64,000 nt of DNA from Cyclobacteriaceae bacterium (GTDB taxonomy: Bacteria > Bacteroidota > Bacteroidia > Cytophagales > Cyclobacteriaceae): contig CP129487.1 of the NCBI GenBank assembly GCA_030584025.1, forward strand, positions 558,001-622,000. The letters run 5' to 3'. A program made the translations under genes and the position numbers. The first letter of the stretch is position 1; the number at the start of each line of letters is the position of its first letter. Under the pieces are notes generated by a model that was given only the letters and a program-made list of their open reading frames with translations, had not been told where the DNA came from and searched no databases. Below, in pieces: positions 25,639 through 34,267 of this stretch.

Positions 25639-27360
25639 ATGATGAGAAAGATTCTGTTTTTGATCGGTTTTTGGCCTTTTGCCCTGGCGGCCCAAAGTAC
25701 GTTTGTACCGTTAAATGAGGCTTATTACCACACGGTAGACCGGTATGAGGTTAAAACCGGCCGGGTATTGCCTCAGGTTTTTACTTCAGTAAAACCCTAC
25801 AAGCGTTCCGACCTTGTTCTTTTTGCCGATTCAGCGAATGCATTGGGTGTTTTCTCCTCAAAATCAGATCTGTTCAACCTGGAGTATCTCCGGAACGATA
25901 GCTGGGAATGGTCACGACCCGAAACCAACGACAGCCGTAAGCCAATCCTGAAACATTTCTACAAAAAGAAATCGGATTTGTTGTTTGTGGATGTTCCGGA
26001 TTTCGATCTGCACATTAACCCGGTTTTATATGTGGGTGCCGGAAGGGATTCACAGCAGGATGATTTGTTGTTTGTGAATACCCGCGGTATTGAAGTGCGG
26101 GGTATGGTCGACAAGCGGGTAGGCTTCTACACGTTTATTTCTGAAAACCAGGTGCGAATGCCGCAGTACATTACGCAAACCATAACCCAGGATACTACGC
26201 GTAGCTACTATCCGGTAATTCCGCATGAAGGTTTCTGGAAAACATTTAAAGACAATCAAGGCTACGATTTTTTTCATGCGAGGGGGTATGTTTCGTTTGA
26301 AGCGACCAAGCACATTAACATCCAGTTTGGCCACGACCGTTTTTTTATTGGTAATGGATATCGCTCTTTAATTTTTTCCGACTTCGCACCGCCTGCCTGG
26401 TTCCTGAAAGGGAATGTGAAGGTGTGGAAACTTAATTACATGTATTTGCTTAATCAGTTCACGGCCGATGTGCGCGGAACGTCCGGAGGAAGTCAGGGTT
26501 TAAAGGGTGGATACCCGCAAAAGTTTGTGGCGTTGCATCACCTGAGTATCAACATTGGTAAGAAATTTAACTTGGGAGTTTTCGAATCAGTAGTGTTTAG
26601 TCCCGATGATGAAGATGGTGCTGGGCGTTTCCGGATTGATTACCTGAACCCTATCATTTTCTTTCGCGCCATTGAGCAACAAAATGGCAGCAGTGACAAT
26701 GTGATACTGGGCGCTGACTTTAAATGGAACGCTTTCAAAAATGTTCAACTCTACGGGCAGTTTGTACTGGATGAATTTTTACTAGACAATATTCGTGCTC
26801 GTAACGGATGGTGGGCCAATAAATATGGCATTCAACTGGGGGCTAAATATGTAGATGCTTTTGGTCTTGATAATCTTGATCTACAGGTTGAAACCAATGT
26901 GGTGCGACCGTACACCTATTCACACAATACAAAGTATGGAAGCTATACCCATTACCGGCAATCCATTGCGCATCCATTAGGTGCTAATTTTAATGAGGTG
27001 GTAGGCATCGCCCACTATCAACCTTTACCTCGCCTGAGTCTCACAGGAAAACTGATTTATGCGCAGGTGGGTCGTGATACGGTTGGATTTAATTTTGGAG
27101 GAGACATCAACAAGAGAAATTCTTTCCGAAATACCTACCTGGCCGATGCTAATTTTGGCAACACTATCGGGCAGGGGGTAAGCAACACCATTATGATGGC
27201 CAACTTCACGGCTACCTGGCAACTGAAACATAATTTGTTTATCGATGCTACAGCCGTTATTCGCAACAGCGAAAGTACGGCAGATGCCTTCAATAACAAT
27301 TCCGTTATAACTTCCTTAGCTTTGCGTTGGAATATCGCACAGCGGTTGTACGAATTTTAG
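25639..27360 (+). CDS. Putative outer-membrane barrel, Wzi/RemB-like
   Basis: The 573-aa protein has a signal peptide (about residues 1-19, ending ALAAQ) and then many alternating beta strands, for example FNLGVFESVVFS and VQLYGQFVLDEFLLDN. It ends in an aromatic residue (RLYEF), as outer-membrane barrels do. The arrangement resembles capsule assembly protein Wzi and the gliding motility protein RemB of Flavobacteriia, but I cannot tell which name is right. The stop is followed after 4 nt by an MsbA-like exporter gene, which favours a link to surface polysaccharide or lipid export. A second start lies one codon later (25642). Confidence 0.62.
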   Translation: MMRKILFLIGFWPFALAAQSTFVPLNEAYYHTVDRYEVKTGRVLPQVFTSVKPYKRSDLVLFADSANALGVFSSKSDLFNLEYLRNDSWEWSRPETNDSRKPILKHFYKKKSDLLFVDVPDFDLHINPVLYVGAGRDSQQDDLLFVNTRGIEVRGMVDKRVGFYTFISENQVRMPQYITQTITQDTTRSYYPVIPHEGFWKTFKDNQGYDFFHARGYVSFEATKHINIQFGHDRFFIGNGYRSLIFSDFAPPAWFLKGNVKVWKLNYMYLLNQFTADVRGTSGGSQGLKGGYPQKFVALHHLSINIGKKFNLGVFESVVFSPDDEDGAGRFRIDYLNPIIFFRAIEQQNGSSDNVILGADFKWNAFKNVQLYGQFVLDEFLLDNIRARNGWWANKYGIQLGAKYVDAFGLDNLDLQVETNVVRPYTYSHNTKYGSYTHYRQSIAHPLGANFNEVVGIAHYQPLPRLSLTGKLIYAQVGRDTVGFNFGGDINKRNSFRNTYLADANFGNTIGQGVSNTIMMANFTATWQLKHNLFIDATAVIRNSESTADAFNNNSVITSLALRWNIAQRLYEF

Positions 27361-27364
27361 ATCA

Positions 27365-29191
27365 ATGAAAATATACCTCAGGATTTTACGATATGCTCCC
27401 GGGTACGCATCCAGGATAGTTAAGTTTTTTCTCTACGCCATTCTGGGTGTGGTTTTCAGTGCGGGTTACCTGGCACTCACCATGCCCATGCTAAAAGTTT
27501 TGTTCGATCCGGTTGTAAGTGCAACTGTTCCACCGCTACCCGAAACGTTCGAATTATCGAAGACCGTTGCTGAGCAAACGTTCAATCATTATTTCATTGG
27601 CTTTGTTCAACAATATGGTCCGCACAACACCCTGCTCATTATCTGTATTGGTATTGTTGTGCTGATCATCATGGGAAATACGCTGCGCTACCTTGAACGA
27701 CTCACTGCTTCCCGAATTAAAGTGGATGTGGTGAAGAATATGCGCATGGACATCTTTAGTAAAGTATCGAGTTTAGATATCGGGTATTTTAACAATCAGC
27801 GTAAAGGCGATTTGATGTCGCGGTTTACAAACGACATGTCGGAAGTAGAGGGCTCGGTGGCGAATAGCTTAAAATCTGTGTTGAAGGAACCGATAACTTT
27901 GATTGTGTATCTAACGGTTTTATTTACTATTTCCTATAAGCTCACCTTGTTTACTCTTATTCTGCTACCCATTACTGGCGGGTTGGTTGCTGAAATTATC
28001 AAGCGACTGAAACGTAAAGCGAGGCAAAGCCAGGAATCGATGGGAAGAATTGTGAACATATTGGATGAGACCTTTGGCGGCATGCGTGTGATAAAGGCTT
28101 TCAACGCCCGCAATTTCATCTTGAAAAAAATAGATGATGAAACCAGTTATCATCGTAGGGTAAACTTATCCATTGCCAGAAAGAATGAATTGTCTTCTCC
28201 GTTGTCAGAAGTGCTTGGTGTAATCATCGTGGCCATTATTCTCTATTATGGTGGCAACCTGGTGTTGGGTGGCTCAGGTGAACTGGAGCCGCAGGAGTTC
28301 ATGGGATTTCTTGTTTTTTATGCTTCCATGATTCAACCGGCAAAAAACTTTTCGAATGGAATTACTTCCCTGCAAAAGGGTACGGTAGCGGCCGACCGGA
28401 TATTCAGAATCATTGATACGGAGCCTGCCATCAAAAACAAAGAAGGAGCCATTGTGCTGGATCAGTTTAAGGATTGTATTGAATTTAGACAGGTGAGTTT
28501 TTCGTACGGTACAGATCCGGTGTTGAAAAACATCAACCTGAAAATTGAACGAGGCAAAACGGTTGCGTTGGTTGGGCCTTCGGGTGGAGGCAAATCTACT
28601 CTGGCCGATCTTGTTCCGAGATTCTATGATCCAACACAGGGTGAAGTATTACTGGATGGAATTGCTTTGCCCGAATATGAGTTGGAGTCATTACGCAGGG
28701 TGATGGGCGTGGTAACGCAAGAATCTATTTTGTTTAACGATACCATTTTCAACAACATCGCTTTTGGGATGGAAAACGTGAAGGAAGAGGATGTGATCCA
28801 TGCTGCCCACGTAGCCAATGCACATGAATTTATTGTGCAAACCGAGAATGGCTACCAAACCTTTATTGGCGATCGTGGCTCCAAACTTTCCGGAGGTCAG
28901 CGGCAACGTTTGGCTATTGCCCGTGCGGTGTTGAAGAACCCGCCCATTTTGATTCTTGATGAGGCAACTTCTGCTTTGGATTCAGAATCTGAAAAGCTGG
29001 TTCAAGATGCCCTCACCAACCTGATGAAAAACCGGACTTCCATTGTGATTGCGCACCGTCTCAGCACCATTCAGCATGCCGATGAAATTGTGGTTATACA
29101 AGACGGACACATTGTTGAGCGTGGTACACATGCCGTACTAGTGCAACAAAATGGGCTTTACAAGAAACTCAGCGAAATTCAGAAAGCCTGA
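27365..29191 (+). CDS. ABC exporter, fused permease and ATPase (MsbA-like)
   Basis: The 608-aa half-transporter has an N-terminal six-helix membrane domain (about residues 15-335) and a C-terminal ATPase. The ATPase shows Walker A GPSGGGKSTL, Q-loop VTQESILFND, signature LSGGQRQRLAIARA, Walker B ILILDEATSALDSE and the switch IVIAHRLSTIQHADE. All are intact. It should act as a homodimer in the inner membrane. MsbA-type flipping of lipid A or another envelope lipid is the usual role for this subfamily in Bacteroidota, but drug exporters look alike. It starts 4 nt after the Wzi/RemB-like gene. Confidence 0.9.
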   Translation: MKIYLRILRYAPGYASRIVKFFLYAILGVVFSAGYLALTMPMLKVLFDPVVSATVPPLPETFELSKTVAEQTFNHYFIGFVQQYGPHNTLLIICIGIVVLIIMGNTLRYLERLTASRIKVDVVKNMRMDIFSKVSSLDIGYFNNQRKGDLMSRFTNDMSEVEGSVANSLKSVLKEPITLIVYLTVLFTISYKLTLFTLILLPITGGLVAEIIKRLKRKARQSQESMGRIVNILDETFGGMRVIKAFNARNFILKKIDDETSYHRRVNLSIARKNELSSPLSEVLGVIIVAIILYYGGNLVLGGSGELEPQEFMGFLVFYASMIQPAKNFSNGITSLQKGTVAADRIFRIIDTEPAIKNKEGAIVLDQFKDCIEFRQVSFSYGTDPVLKNINLKIERGKTVALVGPSGGGKSTLADLVPRFYDPTQGEVLLDGIALPEYELESLRRVMGVVTQESILFNDTIFNNIAFGMENVKEEDVIHAAHVANAHEFIVQTENGYQTFIGDRGSKLSGGQRQRLAIARAVLKNPPILILDEATSALDSESEKLVQDALTNLMKNRTSIVIAHRLSTIQHADEIVVIQDGHIVERGTHAVLVQQNGLYKKLSEIQKA

Positions 29192-29281
29192 TGCCGTGCT
29201 TTTTGCGCATGTTTTGGGGTGCTTTTGCCTTTTTTGGTTAAGCTGAAAACCATTAAGTTTGTTTTCTCAATCCAGAAACCA

Positions 29282-29605
29282 ATGAAAAAGAACCGTCTCA
29301 TTTTCTACTCCGTTTTCGGGGCGCTTCACCTGTTTATTTTTTTCTTTAGCCTCTACATGGATGGTCAGAAAGAAAACATTCAATTCCTGTTTCAGTTACA
29401 GGGTAAAATCTGGATGTTGAAGTACGGCTCTTTATTATTGCTATTGTTGATGGCGGCCAATGTGATTCTTCATTATCGTGATAACAGACGAAATGAGCGT
29501 GAAAAAGATCAGTTGAATCAGGAACTGAATACCCTGAAAGCGAAGTTGTATGACCTGCAGGAGGGTGCAAAGAAAACTCCTGCTCCTGAAAACCCCTCAA
29601 AATAA
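29282..29605 (+). CDS. Small two-helix membrane protein with coiled coil
   Basis: The start at 29282 (MKKNRLIFYSVFG) gives 107 aa. The longer frame from 29219 adds 21 residues that look non-coding. Two membrane segments (about residues 6-23 and 42-62) are followed by a charged coiled coil (RDNRRNEREKDQLNQELNT) and a Pro-rich tail. I do not recognise a family. Its stop is 2 nt before gmhA, so it is part of the same operon, and it may be a small envelope scaffold. Confidence 0.7.
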   Translation: MKKNRLIFYSVFGALHLFIFFFSLYMDGQKENIQFLFQLQGKIWMLKYGSLLLLLLMAANVILHYRDNRRNEREKDQLNQELNTLKAKLYDLQEGAKKTPAPENPSK

Positions 29606-29607
29606 AC

Positions 29608-30183
29608 ATGGACAATCGGCACATTATTACTACTGAGTTACAGCAGTCTGTAACCATACTGGAAAATTTTTTAAACGAAACCAGCAACACGCAGAAAATC
29701 GATGATGCTGCGCGTGTCATGATTGATGCGGTAAATGCTGGCGGGAAAATTATTGCATGCGGTAACGGAGGCTCGCACTGTGTGGCCATGCATTTTGCTG
29801 AAGAACTTACCGGTCGCTATCGCGAAAATCGCAATCCGATTCCGGCTGTTTCTATTTCCGATCCTGGTCATATGTCGTGTGTGGGTAATGAGTATGGGTA
29901 CGAATATATCTTTTCCCGTTATATAGATGCCATCGGTCAGCCAAACGATGTGTTGCTGGCTGTAAGTACCAGTGGTAATTCTGCCAACGTAATTCGCGCT
30001 GCAGAATCAGCCAAGCGCAAGGGCATGAAAGTAATTGCCTTAACGGGAAAAAATGGGGGCAAGTTGGGTCCGCTGGCCGATGTTGAAATTCGTGTTCCGC
30101 ATTTTGGTTTTGCCGACCGCATACATGAAGTGCACTATAAAATTGTGCACGTATTAATTGTGCTCATCGAAAAACACGTGTAA
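29608..30183 (+). CDS. gmhA: Phosphoheptose isomerase (sedoheptulose 7-phosphate isomerase)
   Basis: The 191-aa SIS-domain protein aligns closely with Escherichia coli GmhA: ACGNGGSHCVAMHFAEELTG, then SISDPGHMSCVGNEYGYEYI, then STSGNSANVIRAAESAKRKG and VPHFGFADRIHEVHYK. It converts sedoheptulose 7-phosphate to D-glycero-heptose 7-phosphate, the first step towards ADP- or GDP-heptose. Heptose enters LPS core or other glycans. The rest of the pathway (HldE, GmhB, HldD) is not in this window. It follows the 107-aa membrane protein by 2 nt and is followed after 3 nt by the comM-like gene. Confidence 0.94.
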   Translation: MDNRHIITTELQQSVTILENFLNETSNTQKIDDAARVMIDAVNAGGKIIACGNGGSHCVAMHFAEELTGRYRENRNPIPAVSISDPGHMSCVGNEYGYEYIFSRYIDAIGQPNDVLLAVSTSGNSANVIRAAESAKRKGMKVIALTGKNGGKLGPLADVEIRVPHFGFADRIHEVHYKIVHVLIVLIEKHV

Positions 30184-30186
30184 CAC

Positions 30187-31725
30187 ATGCTCGCAAAAAC
30201 CTACGGCTGCGCGGTATTTGGTGTAGATGCCCGAAAGATAACCGTAGAAGTGAACGTGGGGCAGGGCACGCGTTTCTGGATGAGTGGTTTACCCGACAGC
30301 GCCATTAAAGAGAGCGAGCATCGCATTGAATCATCCGTAAAACAATTCCGGTATTTCATGCCTCGCGAGAAGACGGTGGTCAATCTTGCGCCTGCGGATA
30401 TTCGTAAAGAAGGTTCCGCGTATGATCTTCCCATTGCCCTTTGTGTATTAAAAGCTTCAGGTCAGATTGAAACCAATCGCCTGGAAGAGTTTGTGATCAT
30501 GGGCGAGCTTTCGCTTGATGGTACGTTACGACCGATTAAAGGTGTATTGCCCATTGCCATACAGGCGCGTAAAGAAGGCTTTCATGGATTTATACTTCCG
30601 AAAGACAATGAACGCGAAGCAGCTATTGTAGATGGCTTGAATATTTATGGTGTTAGTACATTAAAAGAAGCCATTGATTTTTTGGAGGGCAAGCTTGAAC
30701 TGACTCCTATGCAGGTAAATGCCAAAGAAGTTTTTACCCAGCAGATGTTTCACTACGATGCCGACTTCAGCGATGTGCAGGGACAGGAAAACATCAAGCG
30801 CGCGATGGAGATTGCTGCAGCCGGTGGACATAACGTGATTATGATCGGACCGCCTGGTGCCGGCAAGACCATGTTGGCCAAACGGTTGCCCACTATTCTT
30901 CCGCCACTATCGCTTAATGAAGCATTGGAGACAACCAAGATTCATTCCGTTGCCGGAAAGTTGAATCGCGATACTTCATTGGTGGCTACACGACCCTTTC
31001 GCGCACCACACCATACGATATCGGATGTGGCGCTCGTGGGTGGCGGAGGTAATCCCCAACCCGGTGAAATATCGTTGGCTAATAATGGCGTATTGTTTTT
31101 AGATGAGCTACCGGAATTTAAACGCACGGTGCTGGAAGTGATGCGCCAGCCCATGGAAGAAAGACGTGTTACCATTTCGCGTGCAAAAGTTTCCATCGAC
31201 TATCCCGCCAACTTTATGTTGGTAGCCAGCATGAATCCGTGCCCGTGCGGGTATTACAATCATCCGGAAAAAGAATGTGTATGCGCACCGGGCGTGGTGC
31301 AGCGTTACCTGAGCCGGGTAAGCGGTCCATTGTTGGATCGCATTGATCTTCACGTGGAGGTTGTGCCTGTAAGTTTTGACGAGATGACTGCCAAGCGCAG
31401 CGTAGAAACCAGTGCACAGATTCGTGAACGGGTGGAGAAAGCGCGTGAAATTCAATCGGAGCGATTTAAAGAGCAAAAGGATATTTACTGCAATGCCATG
31501 ATGCCCTCCAATATGGTGAAGGAAATCTGCCAGATTAACGAAGCAGGAAAAGGATTGTTGAAAACGGCTATGGAGAAGCTCGGATTATCCGCTCGTGCGT
31601 ATGATCGTATTTTAAAAGTATCGCGTACCATTGCCGATCTGGCTGGCTCGGATGAAATTCGGGTAGAGCATTTAGCAGAGGCCATTCAGTATCGCAGTTT
31701 GGATAGAGAAGGTTGGGCAGGCTAA
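30187..31725 (+). CDS. comM: YifB/ComM-family AAA+ ATPase (Mg-chelatase-like)
   Basis: The 512-aa protein has an N-terminal Lon-protease-like S5 domain (residues 1-165), the AAA+ core with Walker A GPPGAGKTMLAKRL and Walker B VLFLDELPEF, and a Cys-rich insertion (NPCPCGYYNHPEKECVC). A C-terminal Mg_chelatase_C domain contains LGLSARAYDRILKVSRTIAD. In Vibrio and Acinetobacter ComM is a hexameric helicase that promotes branch migration during natural transformation. Homologues are also common in species not known to be transformable. No other competence gene is nearby. Confidence 0.92.
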   Translation: MLAKTYGCAVFGVDARKITVEVNVGQGTRFWMSGLPDSAIKESEHRIESSVKQFRYFMPREKTVVNLAPADIRKEGSAYDLPIALCVLKASGQIETNRLEEFVIMGELSLDGTLRPIKGVLPIAIQARKEGFHGFILPKDNEREAAIVDGLNIYGVSTLKEAIDFLEGKLELTPMQVNAKEVFTQQMFHYDADFSDVQGQENIKRAMEIAAAGGHNVIMIGPPGAGKTMLAKRLPTILPPLSLNEALETTKIHSVAGKLNRDTSLVATRPFRAPHHTISDVALVGGGGNPQPGEISLANNGVLFLDELPEFKRTVLEVMRQPMEERRVTISRAKVSIDYPANFMLVASMNPCPCGYYNHPEKECVCAPGVVQRYLSRVSGPLLDRIDLHVEVVPVSFDEMTAKRSVETSAQIRERVEKAREIQSERFKEQKDIYCNAMMPSNMVKEICQINEAGKGLLKTAMEKLGLSARAYDRILKVSRTIADLAGSDEIRVEHLAEAIQYRSLDREGWAG

Positions 31726-31736
31726 TTTAGCTAGCA

Positions 31737-32168
31737 ATGAAACGCATCATTTTAATCTATAGTCTTGTGCTGGCATTGGCTATTTTTCTTCTGAAAACAT
31801 TAGAGTATCGCTATCTCTTCCGCCAGCTTTCTGTAGAAATTTATATCGGCATTATTGTGGTGCTGTTTACTTTGCTGGGCATTTGGATGGGGCAGAAAAT
31901 TACCCGGAAGAAGAAGGTATTTGTAACCCCTCAGTCGGGTGAATTTAAAGTGAATGAAAGGATTTTGTTAGAAACCGGTATCAGCAAGCGGGAACACGAA
32001 GTGCTGGAACTGATGGCCAAAGGGCTTACCAACCAGGAAATAGCCGATAAGTTATTTGTGTCCTTAAACACGGTGAAAACGCACACGGCCAATCTTTTTG
32101 TGAAACTGGAGGCCAAAAGACGCACCCAGGCTATCCAGCGAGCCAAGGAACTACAGCTTATTCCTTGA
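31737..32168 (+). CDS. Membrane-tethered LuxR-type DNA-binding regulator
   Basis: The 143-aa protein has two N-terminal membrane helices (about residues 3-20 and 34-52), a short basic linker (KITRKKKVF) and a C-terminal LuxR/GerE HTH domain (SKREHEVLELMAKGLTNQEI, then VSLNTVKTHTANLFVKL). There is no receiver domain. The HTH is complete, so it should bind DNA from a membrane position. Such small tethered LuxR proteins occur beside DUF4199 genes in Bacteroidota, as here (110 nt downstream). The signal sensed is unknown. Confidence 0.85.
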   Translation: MKRIILIYSLVLALAIFLLKTLEYRYLFRQLSVEIYIGIIVVLFTLLGIWMGQKITRKKKVFVTPQSGEFKVNERILLETGISKREHEVLELMAKGLTNQEIADKLFVSLNTVKTHTANLFVKLEAKRRTQAIQRAKELQLIP

Positions 32169-32277
32169 GACCTATCCTTCATTCGAACTATTTCTCCTAA
32201 CTTAACTCCAATTCATCCTTTCGGGTGAGTGATTTTACAGCGTGGCCCGGTTGTTTTGAGGTAAAAACAATAATCCT

Positions 32278-32808
32278 ATGAAAAAAATAATTCTTACCTA
32301 TGGCCTTATTGCAGGCGCTATTGTATCAGTAATGTTGGTGGTCACACAACCTTTATTCAGAAACGGTACCCTGAATATTGACAACGGTGTTTATGTTGGC
32401 TTTGGTAGCATGATCATCGCCATGTCGTTGATCTTTTTTGCCATTAAAAGTTTTCGCGATCAGCACCTTCAAGGTGTTATTAGCTTCGGTAAGGCCTTTA
32501 AGGTGGGTATTCTCATTGCACTTGTGGCTTCGCTTATGTATGCCATTACTTGGGAAGTTTATTATAATACAGTTGGTCAGGATTTTATGGAGTGGTATCA
32601 ACAGTGCCAGCTTGATAAGATGACAAAAGATGGCGCAAGTGAGCAGGAATTAGCGGATGCCCGCATTGAAATGGAAGAGATGGCCGTCCATTATAAGAAT
32701 CCCGTCTTCAGGTTTGGATTTACACTCATTGAAATTTTTCCGGTTGGATTAATCATTACCCTGGTAAGCGCAGGATTATTGAGAAAGAAGGAATTTCTGC
32801 CGGCATAG
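32278..32808 (+). CDS. DUF4199 membrane protein
   Basis: The 176-aa protein has four predicted membrane segments (about residues 5-24, 39-58, 75-95 and 145-168). A charged loop (residues 105-140, with QCQLDKMTKDGASEQELADA) lies between the third and fourth. The GKAFKVGILIALVASLMYAI pattern and the size identify DUF4199, a Bacteroidota family without known function. It lies downstream of the tethered LuxR regulator, which may control it or be controlled through it. Confidence 0.85.
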   Translation: MKKIILTYGLIAGAIVSVMLVVTQPLFRNGTLNIDNGVYVGFGSMIIAMSLIFFAIKSFRDQHLQGVISFGKAFKVGILIALVASLMYAITWEVYYNTVGQDFMEWYQQCQLDKMTKDGASEQELADARIEMEEMAVHYKNPVFRFGFTLIEIFPVGLIITLVSAGLLRKKEFLPA

Positions 32809-32871
32809 TAATCTAACATAAAAAATGATCTATCATGGTAATAGATTAGTAACGCTAAAATGTAGAAGGAT

Positions 32872-33441
32872 ATGCGAAAAATAATTTCATTTATGCACAT
32901 ATCGCTTGACGGTTTTGTGGCAGGACCGAACGGAGAACTTAACTGGGCTAAAGTTGATGAAGAGCTTTTTGATTATGTAGGTAAGCGGATAAGCGAAGGC
33001 GATACTGCGTTATACGGACGCGTAACCTACCAGATGATGGAAAATTACTGGCCTACTGCCGGAGATAAACCAACAGCGACCAAACATGATATTGAGCATT
33101 CAAAGTGGTATAGCAAAGTTCATAAAGTTGTGTTATCAAAAACAATGAGAGGAGCTGGGTTGACGAATACAAAAATTATCAGCGATAACCTTTCTGATAG
33201 AATAAATGAGATAAAACAACAACCGGGAAAGGATATTTTACTTTTTGGTAGCCCAACAGCAACGCATTCACTTATTCAGCTTAACTTAATTGACGGATAT
33301 TGGCTGTTTGTTAATCCAATTATTTTGGGACAAGGCATTCCATTGTTTACAAACATCAACAATAAAATAAAGCTTAACCTGGTATCAACCCGGCAATTCA
33401 GTAGCGGGGTAACTGAGCTGAATTACATAGTTGACAGGTAA
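32872..33441 (+). CDS. Dihydrofolate reductase-like protein (RibD C-terminal family)
   Basis: The 189-aa cytoplasmic protein starts with MRKIISFMHISLDGFVAGPN and contains TALYGRVTYQMMENYWPTA and LLFGSPTATHSLIQLNLIDG, the pattern of the COG0262-like reductases (often annotated YyaP/YwjB type). It should bind NADPH and reduce a pterin or another small substrate, but it is not the classical FolA. Its base composition is more AT-rich than its neighbours, which hints at recent transfer. It stands alone. Confidence 0.85.
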   Translation: MRKIISFMHISLDGFVAGPNGELNWAKVDEELFDYVGKRISEGDTALYGRVTYQMMENYWPTAGDKPTATKHDIEHSKWYSKVHKVVLSKTMRGAGLTNTKIISDNLSDRINEIKQQPGKDILLFGSPTATHSLIQLNLIDGYWLFVNPIILGQGIPLFTNINNKIKLNLVSTRQFSSGVTELNYIVDR

Positions 33442-33568
33442 TAGCTGATTTTTTCCAGTTGGCTTCTGTTTAAGAATTTTATATTTTCCTGCATCAAATG
33501 AACAGGTGTTGCAGTTGCGATGCCATAACTATTTTTTCATTCGGTTGTTTTGCCTGTAAACTGATGCA

Positions 33569-34267
33569 ATGAAACTATTGGTAGTTGAAGATGAGCCAAG
33601 CTTACTGTCGCTGATCCGAAAGGGATTTTCAGAGCACAACCTGAGTGTAAGTGTAGCGATGGACGGCAACACTGCGTTACAGATGCTAGAAAAACATGAG
33701 TTTGATGTTGTGGTGCTGGATATTATGCTGCCGGATGTAAATGGGCTGGAGATTTGCAGGAGAATTCGTGCCACCGGAAATTTTGTACCGGTGTTGTTGC
33801 TCACAGCTTTAGGTACCAGTGAGAATATAGTTACCGGGCTAGATGCAGGTGCTGATGACTATCTGGTAAAACCTTTCCGGTTTTCCGAATTGGAAGCACG
33901 TGTGCGCGCTTTAGTCAGACGGTCAAATTATAAAGAACGAAATACGCATGCCCTTGAACTTGGCGATTTGGTTGTTGACCGCATTTCAAAATCAGTAACC
34001 CGAAACGGCCAACCGATCAAGCTTACTGCCATGGAATTCAAATTATTGGAGCATCTCATTCGGCATAAAGGTATTGTGTTGTCGCGCAATCAGCTTCTAC
34101 AAAGTGTTTGGGATATTCATTTTGATATGAGTACCAACGTGGTAGATGTTTACATCAACTACCTGAGAAGAAAAATTGATAAACCTTTTGAAGAAAAATT
34201 GATACATACTGTAAAGGGCCTGGGATATGTGCTCAGGCAAGAGTCGGAACATGACAACCAAAGTTAA
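33569..34267 (+). CDS. OmpR/PhoB-family response regulator
   Basis: The 232-aa protein has a receiver domain (residues 1-115) with acidic residues in VVEDEP, phosphorylated Asp51 in VVLDIMLPDVNG, and Lys in DYLVKPFRF. A C-terminal winged-helix DNA-binding domain has KLTAMEFKLLEHLIRHKG and VYINYLRRKID. The gene overlaps the kinase gene by 17 nt, so the two are translationally coupled. The target genes are probably local: the universal stress and bestrophin genes follow in the same direction. The input signal is not evident. Confidence 0.94.
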   Translation: MKLLVVEDEPSLLSLIRKGFSEHNLSVSVAMDGNTALQMLEKHEFDVVVLDIMLPDVNGLEICRRIRATGNFVPVLLLTALGTSENIVTGLDAGADDYLVKPFRFSELEARVRALVRRSNYKERNTHALELGDLVVDRISKSVTRNGQPIKLTAMEFKLLEHLIRHKGIVLSRNQLLQSVWDIHFDMSTNVVDVYINYLRRKIDKPFEEKLIHTVKGLGYVLRQESEHDNQS

